A stretch of 64,000 nucleotides of DNA from Shewanella sp. MBTL60-112-B2 (GTDB taxonomy: Bacteria; Pseudomonadota; Gammaproteobacteria; Enterobacterales; Shewanellaceae): contig NZ_BPFA01000024.1 of NCBI RefSeq assembly GCF_019655055.1, positions 1 to 64,000 of the forward strand, in the 5' to 3' direction. A model generated the notes under the pieces. That model was given only the letters and a program-made list of their open reading frames with translations. It made no database searches and was not told the DNA's origin. Made by a program: the position numbers and the translations under genes. Below are positions 17,565 to 26,649 of this stretch, piece by piece (position 1 is the stretch's first letter; each line of letters starts with the position of its first letter).

Positions 17565-18065
17565 ATGAGTGACCAAAGTAGCGCGTTACTTTCGCTTTAT
17601 GAAGCACTTATTGAGCACATTAAAACTCAATATAATGATGATAACTCTTTGACAGTAAAGAGTTTGTACCAGCAAGTACAGGCGAGTAGAGAATACTTGG
17701 CATTAAAGCAGCACGCAAAGGAAGAAGAGTTAGCTTTAGTCGAACAATTTTTAAAACGTGACATAGCGAGTTTCTTGCAGGAGCAAAATGCCACAGATCT
17801 GAGCCATAGTCCGACTATGATCACTGTTGAGAACACTTTATGGCACTGGTTAAGTGAAATAACTGACCGCAGTCAACTTGAGTGGCATGAGGTGGCGCAA
17901 GACTTTAAGCACCATGGTTATTACGAGAGTGGTGAGATTATTGGCCAGGGCACTATGGTGTGCACGGCCTGCGGTCACGAGTCGAAAATTGAATTTCCAG
18001 GTGTGCTCTCTGATTGCACTGAATGCGACAATAATGAGTTTACCCGCGAGGCTTTAGCGCCTTAG
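17565..18065 (+). CDS. ybeL: DUF1451 zinc-ribbon protein (YbeL-like)
   Basis: 166 residues. The N-terminal ~115 residues are helical and charged; the C-terminus has a zinc ribbon, CTACGHESKIEFPGVLSDC then TEC, giving CxxC...CxxC. The architecture and position (divergent from leuS) match YbeL/DUF1451. Function is not known. RBS GAAGGAG lies 9 bases before the ATG. Confidence 0.85.
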   Translation: MSDQSSALLSLYEALIEHIKTQYNDDNSLTVKSLYQQVQASREYLALKQHAKEEELALVEQFLKRDIASFLQEQNATDLSHSPTMITVENTLWHWLSEITDRSQLEWHEVAQDFKHHGYYESGEIIGQGTMVCTACGHESKIEFPGVLSDCTECDNNEFTREALAP

Positions 18066-18096
18066 CATTGAATTTTTGTATCAATAGTTGTTTGCT

Positions 18097-18121
18097 CTTG
18101 AGGCTTAACATTAGCCTCAAG
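18097..18121. terminator. Hairpin after the zinc-ribbon gene
   Basis: Perfect stem CTTGAGGCT / AGCCTCAAG. A second, larger imperfect hairpin (CAGCCACC...GGTGGCTG, 18140-18179) follows. Neither has a clear T run. Together they separate the converging ybeL and lnt genes. Confidence 0.5.
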
Positions 18122-18220
18122 CCGCGATAAATCAGCTAACAGCCACCTTATGCTTTTTTATTCAGGAGCATGGTGGCTGTAGCTTGTCGATATTTTCTAC
18201 TGATTGATATTAGTTGTCTA

Positions 18221-18268
18221 TCACAGCACTTTCTGTTTAGTTACAGCACTTTCTTTCTAATTACAGCA
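18221..18268. repeat. 20-bp direct repeats across the lnt stop codon
   Basis: Two and a half copies of a 20-base unit: TCACAGCACTTTCTGTTTAG, TTACAGCACTTTCTTTCTAA and a partial TTACAGCAC. The lnt stop (TTA at 18241-18243 on this strand) begins the second unit, so the duplication may have moved the stop. Confidence 0.7.
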
Positions 18269-19785
18269 CCTAGGGCGATTAAAAAGCTCAAGATCAATAC
18301 TGGCCACTGGCCAATAGTGGTAAACAGGGTGTGGCCCTTCATCAGTTGAATATCAGCGACTAATACACCCGCTTCAAACTGTGGCAGTTGGTCGGTAATA
18401 TTACCTTTTTCATCGACGACGGCTGTCACGCCGTTATTGGTTGCGCGTACCAGTGGTCTCCCTAGCTCTACTGAGCGCATCTGGGCGATTTCCATATGCT
18501 GCAGTGGCCCGTTTGAGCTGCCGAACCAAGCGTCATTCGAGACTGTTAGCAGTAGGTCCGTGTTGTCATTCATATTGGCGCGGAGTTGCTCGGGAAAGGC
18601 AATTTCGTAGCAGATAGCAGGTGAGATCTGATGACCCACAGCATTGAGGTTTGGCTGGGTAAACTCGCCGCGGTCGAATGAAGACATGGGTAGATTAAAA
18701 AATGGTGCTAGTGGTCTAAGTAGTGACTCAAACGGCACAAACTCTCCCACAGGAAGTAAATGGTGCTTTTTAAACTCATTGTTACCATTGCCTAAATAAT
18801 CTGGCTCTGATTGTTGCTTATGGTTGTAATTGCCTAGCACAATCAGTGAGTTATAGAATTCACTGTTTTGGTAGCCAATAATGCCAGTAATGATTGCTGT
18901 ATTGTTTAAATTGGCGACTTTATTGGCGTTATAAAGAAATGACTGCACATTCTCATCAACATCGGGAGCTGGAATCGCCGCTTCAGGCCAAATAATCAAG
19001 TCGCTATTTAGCAGCTCTGGTCGCGATAGGTCCATATATTTGAGCATGGTTGGCCAAAGCGCATCGGGCTGCCATTTCATGCTTTGAGGAATATTACCCT
19101 GAACTAATGCAACCTTGATGGTTTCACCATTAGGCGTCACTTCAGAAGTCAACGGTGCGACAAAGGTCAGTGCGGCAAATACAGGCACAGCAATGGCGAA
19201 GCTCTGCCAGCGTTTAACGGCTAATAGCGCGATAGCTCCTGCTAGCAAGGCAACAATAAAGCTAAGGCCTAAGGTGCCAAACATGGATGCGATAGGCTTA
19301 AGGGGTCCCTCTGTTTGACTATAACCAGCCCATAGCCAAGGAAAACCAGTTAATACCCAACCTCGTGCCCACTCAGTAAGGGTCCAAAGTGCAGGAAATA
19401 CCAGTAAGTTGCGTAGCAGGGACGTCTTCGGTGCAAGCTTTTGCATTAAACAGCCCGCAACAGCAGGGTAAAGCGCGAGATACAATGCAAGCAGTGCCAT
19501 TAAGGCGATTGAGGCGATAAGCGGCATGCCGCCATAGACATCCATGCTGACGTGCACCCAGCTGATCCCTACAGAGAAACAGCCAAAGCCAAAGCTGAGC
19601 CAGTATTTAAAAGCTTGTTTAGGTGTTAAATCAGAGCTCTGGTGGAGAACAAAGGCCAGTGCAATAAGATAAAGCGGCCAAATAGAATAGGGGGCGAAGG
19701 AGAGCGCGGTAGTGGCGCCGGCCGTATAGGCCAGCACCAGTTTCGAACGCGGATGATGGGCTAATGCCCGAAGTTTATTCAGCAT
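18241..19785 (-). CDS. lnt: Apolipoprotein N-acyltransferase
   Basis: 514 residues. Adds the third acyl chain to outer-membrane lipoproteins. The N-terminal ~200 residues hold 6 or so membrane helices; a periplasmic nitrilase-fold domain follows (~215-480) with the triad IWPEAAIP (Glu), HLLPVGEFVPFE (Lys/Glu region: KKHHLLPVGEF) and PAICYEIAFPE (Cys). A final membrane helix is at the C-terminus. It follows corC (39-base gap) in the ybeZ-ybeY-corC-lnt order of E. coli. Confidence 0.97.
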   Translation of the reverse strand: MLNKLRALAHHPRSKLVLAYTAGATTALSFAPYSIWPLYLIALAFVLHQSSDLTPKQAFKYWLSFGFGCFSVGISWVHVSMDVYGGMPLIASIALMALLALYLALYPAVAGCLMQKLAPKTSLLRNLLVFPALWTLTEWARGWVLTGFPWLWAGYSQTEGPLKPIASMFGTLGLSFIVALLAGAIALLAVKRWQSFAIAVPVFAALTFVAPLTSEVTPNGETIKVALVQGNIPQSMKWQPDALWPTMLKYMDLSRPELLNSDLIIWPEAAIPAPDVDENVQSFLYNANKVANLNNTAIITGIIGYQNSEFYNSLIVLGNYNHKQQSEPDYLGNGNNEFKKHHLLPVGEFVPFESLLRPLAPFFNLPMSSFDRGEFTQPNLNAVGHQISPAICYEIAFPEQLRANMNDNTDLLLTVSNDAWFGSSNGPLQHMEIAQMRSVELGRPLVRATNNGVTAVVDEKGNITDQLPQFEAGVLVADIQLMKGHTLFTTIGQWPVLILSFLIALGAVIRKKVL

Positions 19786-19824
19786 ACAGCCTCATCATTG
19801 GGTCGTGATAACGTAAGTTAGTTG

Positions 19825-20733
19825 TTAAGCAACAGTCTCATCATTGCTTTGACCGTTATCAGGGAACTTAACTCTAAGTTGGATTAAGCGACGAGTATCG
19901 GCGTTAACCACTTTAAACTCGATATCTTGGATCATGACCTTTTCGTCACGTTCTGGTAGGTGACCAAATGCATGGGATACCATACCACCAACAGTATCGA
20001 ATTCTTCATCACTAAACTCGGTACCGAATGCTTCATTGAAGTCATCGATTGGAGTAAGTGCTTTTACCATAAATACTTGCTTACTGACTTGTTTGATTTC
20101 AGTCTCTTCTGCAGAGTCATGGTCAAACTCATCTTCGATATCACCTACGATCTCTTCGAGAATATCCTCAATTGTCACTAGGCCCGACACGCCACCGTAC
20201 TCATCGACAACAATTGCCATATGGTAACGCTGAGAGCGGAACTCTTTTAGTAACACATCAACACGTTTACTCTCAGGAACAACGACTGCTGGACGGATTA
20301 CTTGACGTAATTCGAACGGTTTTTCGTTGTTTTTAAAGCCATACTGAAGCAAGTCTTTCGCAAGCAAAATGCCTTCGATATGATCTTTGTCTTCATTGAC
20401 TACTGGAAAACGAGAGTGTGCTGAACCGATCACGGTAGAAAGCACTTCTTCTACTGTGTCATCAATCTGGATTGCGACAATCTGCGCACGTGGGATCATT
20501 ATATCCCGTACACGAAGATCGGACACTTCTAGAACACCTTTGATCATTTCACGGGTGTCTTCGCTGATTACTTCGCGTAGCTCTGCATCACGAATTACGT
20601 CAACCAAGTCTTCGCGATTTTGTGGTTCGCCCTGGAACAACTGACTTACTTTCTCTAACCAGCCCTTCTTGTGGGCGTTAGTACTCGGTGGGATATCGTC
20701 ACTCATAGTGTTTTCTTGACTCTTTTGAGCCAA
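19825..20733 (-). CDS. corC: CorC/YbeX family protein (two CBS domains)
   Basis: 302 residues. Two CBS domains (~75-200) bind nucleotides; a C-terminal CorC_HlyC domain (~215-290) follows. Historically linked to Mg2+/Co2+ efflux with CorA; newer work links YbeX to ribosome metabolism. The TTG start at 20731-20733 is favoured because AAGGAG (inside the end of ybeY) lies 7 bases before it. An ATG nine codons in (20704-20706) has only a poor RBS. It follows the ybeY stop with no gap. Confidence 0.92.
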   Translation of the reverse strand: MAQKSQENTMSDDIPPSTNAHKKGWLEKVSQLFQGEPQNREDLVDVIRDAELREVISEDTREMIKGVLEVSDLRVRDIMIPRAQIVAIQIDDTVEEVLSTVIGSAHSRFPVVNEDKDHIEGILLAKDLLQYGFKNNEKPFELRQVIRPAVVVPESKRVDVLLKEFRSQRYHMAIVVDEYGGVSGLVTIEDILEEIVGDIEDEFDHDSAEETEIKQVSKQVFMVKALTPIDDFNEAFGTEFSDEEFDTVGGMVSHAFGHLPERDEKVMIQDIEFKVVNADTRRLIQLRVKFPDNGQSNDETVA

Positions 20734-21204
20734 TTATTGCTCCTTATAAGGATTAGTATAACCAAGGTTTTCAATTAGTTGGGTCTCTAGTGACTCCATC
20801 TCTTCGGCCTCAGAATCGTCAATATGATCATACCCTAGCAGATGGAGACAACCATGTACAACCATGTGTGCCCAATGTGCGAGTAGGGGTTTATTTTGAT
20901 CAATTGCTTCTTGCTTAACAACCTCAGCACAAATCACTAAATCGCCTAGTAGCGGTAGCTCAATGCCCGGTGGTGCTTCAAACGGGAAAGACAAAACATT
21001 AGTAGGTTTGTCTTTGCCACGGTAAGTCTTGTTTAATTCTTGGCTTTCTTCAACGTCGACAATACGAATCGTTAATTCTGCCTCACTCATAGTATCTCTG
21101 AGTGCGGTTTTAACCCAAAGTTCAAGTTCTGCTTGCGATGGCAGCTCAAATCCTTCAACGGCAACTTGTACATCAAGATCGATAACCATCTGACTATCAC
21201 TCAT
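20734..21204 (-). CDS. ybeY: Endoribonuclease YbeY, rRNA maturation factor
   Basis: 156 residues. Zinc-dependent RNase of 16S rRNA 3' processing and ribosome quality control. The metal motif H-x3-H-x5-H is clear in HGCLHLLGYDH (residues ~114-124). It overlaps ybeZ by 8 bases and runs straight into corC. Confidence 0.97.
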   Translation of the reverse strand: MSDSQMVIDLDVQVAVEGFELPSQAELELWVKTALRDTMSEAELTIRIVDVEESQELNKTYRGKDKPTNVLSFPFEAPPGIELPLLGDLVICAEVVKQEAIDQNKPLLAHWAHMVVHGCLHLLGYDHIDDSEAEEMESLETQLIENLGYTNPYKEQ

Positions 21205-22237
21205 GGGGGGCTGTTTCCTGTAATTGGTATTGGCTATCTTTATTGCCTTTACTCGATTGTGCTTTTAACTCGAACGCTTCATAAGCCTCTACGATGCGAG
21301 CCACAACGGGGTGACGTACCACATCTTTTGCCTGAAAGAAGTTAAAACTAATTTCATCCACTTCCCCTAACACTTCAATTGAATGGCGCAGGCCAGACTT
21401 TTGATGCTTAGGTAAGTCTATCTGGGTAATATCACCAGTGATCACCGCTCGAGAATTGAAACCAATACGGGTCAGGAACATCTTCATTTGTTCAACAGTG
21501 GTATTTTGGCTCTCATCGAGAATGATAAAGGCATCATTTAATGTACGGCCGCGCATATAGGCAAGTGGCGCGACTTCAATAACATTGCGTTCAATTAAAC
21601 GCTCTACCTTTTCAAAACCCATCATTTCAAAAAGTGCATCATATAGCGGGCGTAAGTAAGGATCGACTTTCTGGCTTAAGTCGCCTGGTAGAAAACCGAG
21701 CTTCTCACCGGCTTCAACCGCTGGGCGCGTAAGCAAGATACGGCGCACTTCTTGGCGCTCTAACGCATCGACTGCAGCGGCTACCGCAAGGTAAGTTTTA
21801 CCTGTACCGGCTGGACCAATACCAAAGGTAATATCGTGGTTAACGATATTACGTACATAATCACTTTGATTTGGATTACGCGGTTTAATTACGCCACGCT
21901 TAGTCTTAATGTATAACTCGCTCTCATCACGAGGGGCTTCCATATCTAAGGCTATTGCCTCTTGGATCGCGATATGAACTGTATCGGGTTCAAGATCTGG
22001 AGTGCTGCCTTTAAGCGGCTGAGTCTCGATATAGAGATCTTTCAATAGATTGTTGGCTGTCAAACAGTTGCGTGGTGAACCGACAATTTGAAAATGATTA
22101 TTTCGGTAGCTGATCTCAACACCAATACGGCGCTCTAACTGCTTGATATTGTCATCAAATGGACCGCAAAGCGAAGCGAGTCTACGTGTTTCAGCCGGCT
22201 CTAAATACAGGTTGAGCGTTGTTAACTTGTTTGACAA
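21197..22237 (-). CDS. ybeZ: PhoH-like ATPase YbeZ
   Basis: 346 residues. PhoH-family NTPase with an N-terminal KH-like region (~15-80). Walker A is GPAGTGKTYLA (~142-152) and Walker B is FIILDESQN (~238-246). YbeZ binds YbeY, and the gene pair is fused by an 8-base overlap. Probably the first gene of the ybeZ-ybeY-corC-lnt operon because a strong terminator stands between it and miaB. Confidence 0.95.
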   Translation of the reverse strand: MSNKLTTLNLYLEPAETRRLASLCGPFDDNIKQLERRIGVEISYRNNHFQIVGSPRNCLTANNLLKDLYIETQPLKGSTPDLEPDTVHIAIQEAIALDMEAPRDESELYIKTKRGVIKPRNPNQSDYVRNIVNHDITFGIGPAGTGKTYLAVAAAVDALERQEVRRILLTRPAVEAGEKLGFLPGDLSQKVDPYLRPLYDALFEMMGFEKVERLIERNVIEVAPLAYMRGRTLNDAFIILDESQNTTVEQMKMFLTRIGFNSRAVITGDITQIDLPKHQKSGLRHSIEVLGEVDEISFNFFQAKDVVRHPVVARIVEAYEAFELKAQSSKGNKDSQYQLQETAPHE

Positions 22238-22340
22238 AAAATCACTCCATTAATCTAAGTCTGGTTATACGTTAATAGTGCTAGTTTACGAGCCATATTC
22301 AATAATTGCGAATGGTATTTATCATCGGCAATTAAGAAGA

Positions 22341-22368
22341 AAAAAGCGGCATCTCAGGATGCCGCCTT
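22341..22368 (-). terminator. Terminator after miaB
   Basis: On the minus strand, stem GCGGCATC / GATGCCGC with a 4-base loop runs into TTTTTTC. It separates miaB from ybeZ. Confidence 0.92.
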
Positions 22369-22399
22369 TAGCGTGTTCAATCTTAGTGGTGTTTTCGGT

Positions 22400-23827
22400 T
22401 TAAGCAGGCTTAAACTGAGTTACACCTAAATCATCATCTTGCTTATATTTTGCAGTGATGTCCGATGGACGTAAATCACGGCGCAAATCCATCTCATCTT
22501 CACCACGGATAAATACACCGCGAAGAGAGTTGGTATATACGTCAACAATCTCTACATCGACAAATTTACCGATATGTTTATGCAAGCCTTCAAAGTTAAC
22601 CACTCGGCTGTTTTCAGTACGGCCGCGAAGCTCCATTGGATTCTTAACCGATGGGCCTTCAACTAAAATGCGTTGCACAGTACCCACCATTTGACGGCTA
22701 TAACGCATAGCTTGTTGAGTGATACGGTCTTGTAAGATAGCAAGACGCTCTTTTTTCTCATCAAGGCTCACGTCATCAGGAAGATCCGCCGCTGGGGTGC
22801 CTGGACGTGCGCTATAAATAAAGCTAAAGCTATGGTCAAACTGGATGTCTTCAATCAACTTCATGGTGTCAGCAAAGTCTTGCTTAGACTCACCAGGGAA
22901 ACCGATGATGAAGTCAGAGCTGATTAGGATATCTGGACGCGCTTTACGTAAACGGCGAATAATCGACTTATATTCGATTGCCATGTGTCCACGTTTCATT
23001 TGCGTCAAGATCAAGTCAGAACCTGATTGTACTGGCAAGTGTAAGAAGCTCACTAACTCTGGAGTGTCTTCATACACATCAATGATGTCTTGTGTAAACT
23101 CAATTGGGTGGCTGGTGGTAAAGCGTAAACGGTCGATACCATCGATAGCAGCCACGTAACGTAAAAGCTCTGCAAAGGTACAGATTTCATCATCGTGAGT
23201 TGCACCACGATAAGCGTTTACGTTTTGGCCAAGTAAATTAACTTCACGTACGCCTTGCTCTGCGAGCTGGGCGATTTCAAGGATCACATCGTCCAACGGA
23301 CGGCTAACTTCTTCGCCGCGAGTGTAAGGCACTACGCAGAAAGAGCAGTATTTGCTACAGCCTTCCATAATTGAAACGAAAGCACTAGGGCCCTCGGCGC
23401 GAGGCTCAGGAAGACGGTCAAACTTCTCCACTTCAGGGAAGCTCACGTCGATAACCGCTTTTTTACCGTCTTTGATCTGGTCGATCATTTCAGGTAAACG
23501 ATGCAAGGTCTGCGGACCAAAAATAAGATCGACGCACTGAGCACGTTCTTTAATTGCCTTACCTTCTTGTGAGGCTACACAACCACCAACGCCGATAATC
23601 AGCCCTGGTTTTTTATCTTTTAATGTTTTCCAGCGCCCAAGCTGATGAAACACTTTCTCCTGTGCTTTCTCACGAATAGAGCAGGTATTTAAAAGCAGCA
23701 CGTCCGCTTCTTCAGCGTTGTCTGTTAATGTATAACCTTCGTATTCGTCAAGAAGATCAGCCATCTTAGATGAGTCATACTCATTCATTTGACAGCCCCA
23801 AGTTTTAATATGGAGTTTTTTACTCAT
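22400..23827 (-). CDS. miaB: tRNA-2-methylthio-N6-dimethylallyladenosine synthase
   Basis: 475 residues. Radical-SAM methylthiotransferase that converts i6A37 to ms2i6A37. N-terminal UPF0004 domain with cysteines in TWGCQMNEYDS, NTCSIREKA and VGGCVASQEG; radical-SAM motif in EGCSKYCSFCVVPYTRG (CxxxCxxC, ~157-164); C-terminal TRAM domain (~375-440). Monocistronic between two regulatory regions and divergent from ubiF, as in E. coli. Confidence 0.98.
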   Translation of the reverse strand: MSKKLHIKTWGCQMNEYDSSKMADLLDEYEGYTLTDNAEEADVLLLNTCSIREKAQEKVFHQLGRWKTLKDKKPGLIIGVGGCVASQEGKAIKERAQCVDLIFGPQTLHRLPEMIDQIKDGKKAVIDVSFPEVEKFDRLPEPRAEGPSAFVSIMEGCSKYCSFCVVPYTRGEEVSRPLDDVILEIAQLAEQGVREVNLLGQNVNAYRGATHDDEICTFAELLRYVAAIDGIDRLRFTTSHPIEFTQDIIDVYEDTPELVSFLHLPVQSGSDLILTQMKRGHMAIEYKSIIRRLRKARPDILISSDFIIGFPGESKQDFADTMKLIEDIQFDHSFSFIYSARPGTPAADLPDDVSLDEKKERLAILQDRITQQAMRYSRQMVGTVQRILVEGPSVKNPMELRGRTENSRVVNFEGLHKHIGKFVDVEIVDVYTNSLRGVFIRGEDEMDLRRDLRPSDITAKYKQDDDLGVTQFKPA

Positions 23828-23922
23828 CAGTCTGTATCACTCTAGAAGCACCGAAAAAATAGCGCGACATTTTAACGCCTAAGTTAGCCTGTGGCTAGCA
23901 TTTAGCCGTTATTAAAGTGAAA

Positions 23923-24240
23923 TTATTCGGCAGACTTTACTCTCTTGCTGGTCAATACGGCTTTAGCTGGCTTCAGTGCTGTGGTAACCGTATCGGTAAT
24001 AATGCCATGTGACTTAGCCATTTGCATGCTGGTCATTTTAGCTTGTAGTTGAATTTCTATTCGAATTTGCTGATTTAAGGCCAGCAGAGTATCGGTGGTA
24101 TATTGATACACTGCGTACTCAACTGGAGTGCGGTAAGTGACTGTAATATGCTCCATCAGGTCGTCGTTGCTATTGGCGAAGCTCATCGATGGCACTAATA
24201 ACGCTGCTGATAGTACGGCGTAGGCAATTGTTTTCATCAT
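23923..24240 (-). CDS. Small exported protein of unknown function
   Basis: 105 residues from the ATG at 24238-24240, with GAGTGAGGAT just upstream; a second ATG follows directly and an upstream start (24252) is possible. A Sec signal peptide is clear (MKTIAYAVLSAALLVPSMSFA, cleavage before NSND). The mature part is ~80 residues, mostly helical, ending in basic KRVKSAE. I do not recognise the family. It sits between miaB and ubiF, an unconserved spot in E. coli. Confidence 0.7.
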   Translation of the reverse strand: MMKTIAYAVLSAALLVPSMSFANSNDDLMEHITVTYRTPVEYAVYQYTTDTLLALNQQIRIEIQLQAKMTSMQMAKSHGIITDTVTTALKPAKAVLTSKRVKSAE

Positions 24241-24548
24241 ATCCTCACTCATTTCTCAATGTATGTTCCATTTGGATAGCTTGAGTGTATGGCAAGGTTT
24301 ATACCTCAGCTTTGCGGTTTGTAAGCAGGTGTGAGGAAAACCGAGTACAGACACATTTGTACACGTTAGAGTTGCGTATGACATCAAACGACATATTTAG
24401 CAGAGTTTGGTTTACAAACTTGAAGAGCGGATATTTTGCTTTGGTTCAAATAGTGCAAACTTTCTTATATAAAGCCTCCAATAGCGACGCTCTTTAGGTG
24501 TAAACTTGCAAATATATAGAGAGTCCAGTTGTCAGGAGACAGGTAGCA
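24241..24548. promoter_or_regulatory. Divergent intergenic region upstream of ubiF
   Basis: 308 bases without a gene between two divergent genes, so both promoters should be here. Facing ubiF, TTGGTT (24441-24446) and TTATAT (24465-24470, spacer 18) form a modest sigma70 candidate. No repeats or operators stand out. Confidence 0.4.
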
Positions 24549-25748
24549 GTGGAACAGACAAATAGTAAATCGCGTCTATATGATGCGGTGATCGTTGGTG
24601 GCGGCATGGTCGGCGCTGCGACAGCGATAGGTCTTGGGCAGCTTGGATTGAAGGTTGCGGTAGTCGAAGCGTTTGCTCCAAAGGCATATGATAGTGAACA
24701 ACCACTGGATCTACGAGTATCCGCTATCAGCGCTGCGTCGGAAGCTCTACTTGAACGCCTTGGCGCGTTAAGCGGACTCGACACTATGCGCAAGGTCGCC
24801 TATAAAGGCTTGGAAACGTGGGAGATGGATGGCTGTATTACCCGTTTTCATAGCGACCAAATCGGCACTTCCCATTTAGGCCATATTGTTGAAAACCGTC
24901 TGATCCAACTATCTCTGTGGCAGCGTATGAAGCAACTAGATAATGTTAGCTTATTCTGCCCAGTTAAGATTTCAGGTATGTCACGCAACTCACTTCAGGA
25001 TTTTATTGAAGTGCAGCTCGATAATGGCGATGCATTACAGGCTCGCTTATTAATTGGTGCCGACGGCGCGAACTCTATGGTACGTCAATGGGCCAATATC
25101 GGCATTACGGCTTGGGACTATGCTCAATCGGCGATGCTAATTAATATAGAAACCGTCTGTGCGGAGCAAGATGTTACCTGGCAGCAATTCACACCGAGCG
25201 GGCCACGCTCATTATTGCCATTACCGGGTAACAATGCCTCATTAGTTTGGTATGACGACGCCAACAGAATTGCCCAATTAAGCCAACTTAACAACTCAGC
25301 ACTAAAGGCGCAGATTGACCAATACTTTCCAGAGCGTTTAGACCGGAATTTTAGCGTTGTAGATAAGGCAAGCTTTAAGCTGACTCGTCGACATGCGCAA
25401 ACCTATTATCGCGACAACTTGGTGATCTTAGGTGATGCGGCCCATACGATTAACCCACTCGCAGGCCAGGGGGTTAACTTAGGCTTTAAGGATGTTGATG
25501 CTCTAATTAATACCATTGCAGGGCATCTTGAGGATACAAACGGCTGGTGGAAGGCTCAAGTGTTAGCTAAATATCAGCGAAGCCGCTACCGTGATAATCA
25601 ATTGATGATGTCGACCATGGATCTGTTTTACGCAAGCTTTAGTAATGACATTTTGCCACTTAAGCTTTTACGTAATAGTGCGTTAAAACTTGCCAATATC
25701 GACAGTCCAATTAAAAAGCAGGTACTTAAGTACGCCATGGGCTTTTAA
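24549..25748 (+). CDS. ubiF: UbiF-type ubiquinone FAD hydroxylase
   Basis: 399 residues from a GTG (RBS CAGGAGA upstream). FAD monooxygenase of the UbiH/UbiF/VisC family. Rossmann motif GGGMVGAATAIGLG (~17-30), the DG motif LLIGADGANSMVRQW (~174-188) and the flavin-binding GDAAHTINPLAGQGVNLG (~296-313). Long stretches read like E. coli UbiF (QFTPSGPRSLLPL, LVWYD, MDLFYASFSN), and ubiF-miaB adjacency is conserved. It hydroxylates C6 of the quinone ring in ubiquinone synthesis (aerobic). Confidence 0.92.
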   Translation: MEQTNSKSRLYDAVIVGGGMVGAATAIGLGQLGLKVAVVEAFAPKAYDSEQPLDLRVSAISAASEALLERLGALSGLDTMRKVAYKGLETWEMDGCITRFHSDQIGTSHLGHIVENRLIQLSLWQRMKQLDNVSLFCPVKISGMSRNSLQDFIEVQLDNGDALQARLLIGADGANSMVRQWANIGITAWDYAQSAMLINIETVCAEQDVTWQQFTPSGPRSLLPLPGNNASLVWYDDANRIAQLSQLNNSALKAQIDQYFPERLDRNFSVVDKASFKLTRRHAQTYYRDNLVILGDAAHTINPLAGQGVNLGFKDVDALINTIAGHLEDTNGWWKAQVLAKYQRSRYRDNQLMMSTMDLFYASFSNDILPLKLLRNSALKLANIDSPIKKQVLKYAMGF

Positions 25749-25770
25749 GTTGGAATTGCTTATAAAATAG

Positions 25771-25800
25771 AAAACCGAGTGCCAATCACTCGGTTTTTTT
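25771..25800 (+). terminator. Terminator after ubiF
   Basis: Stem AAAACCGAGTG / CACTCGGTTTT with a 5-base loop and T7 run. Confidence 0.93.
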
Positions 25801-26011
25801 ATTGTTGCTAGCCATAACAACTCATTTCCATCGTATGGCGCTATAGAAATTGAGCCGTGTTAGGGGCTTGATTGGTACATTAAAATAATGGAAATTTGCG
25901 TATAATTTGTTGGCAGGCTATTTGAGTGCTAAAATGCCGCGTTTTTAATTTTGTTGCTGAAGGATTAACTCGGCGACAAAACGTAAATTAGGCAATAACA
26001 GACTGGGTACT

Positions 26012-26596
26012 ATGAGCAATATTAAACTGATAGTTGGGCTTGCAAACCCCGGCGCGCAGTATGAACGGACTCGCCATAATGCAGGTGCGTGGTACGTTGA
26101 AGAACTCGCTAGAGTCTGTGGTGCCACATTAACATTGGACAGTAAATACTTTGGTATGACAGCAAGAGTGACGCTGCATGGTAAAGATGTACGTCTACTA
26201 ATACCGACCACCTTTATGAATTTGAGCGGTAAGTCGGTAGGGGCGTTAGCGAACTTTTTTCGCATCGCACCGGAAGAAATATTAGTCGCGCACGATGAGC
26301 TAGATATGCCACCGGGTGTTGCAAAATTTAAGTTGGGCGGTGGTCACGGTGGTCATAATGGTCTTAAAGACATCATTGCAAAACTTGCTAATGATAAAGG
26401 CTTCTACCGATTACGCATTGGCATAGGCCATCCTGGCGATAAGAGTCAGGTGAGCAATTATGTACTGAGTAAAGCCTCCCCAACAGATCAAGAGCTGATG
26501 GACGCTGCGATTGATGAAGCGGTACGTTCGACAGAAGTCTTGTTCAACCAAGATATGGCAAAGGCGATGCATAGACTGCATTCTTTTAAAGCATAA
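26012..26596 (+). CDS. pth: Peptidyl-tRNA hydrolase
   Basis: 194 residues. Frees tRNA from peptidyl-tRNA dropped by ribosomes. GLANPGAQYERTRHNAGAW (~10-28) carries the substrate Asn and catalytic His; FMNLSGKSV and HDELDMPPGVAKFKLGGGHGGHNGLKD are the other signatures. It precedes ychF, the common pth-ychF pair. Confidence 0.98.
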   Translation: MSNIKLIVGLANPGAQYERTRHNAGAWYVEELARVCGATLTLDSKYFGMTARVTLHGKDVRLLIPTTFMNLSGKSVGALANFFRIAPEEILVAHDELDMPPGVAKFKLGGGHGGHNGLKDIIAKLANDKGFYRLRIGIGHPGDKSQVSNYVLSKASPTDQELMDAAIDEAVRSTEVLFNQDMAKAMHRLHSFKA

Positions 26597-26649
26597 ACAA
26601 GTGCTTGGAGCAAAGCTTCAAGTCATTCATTGATATTAAAGGTAACAAT

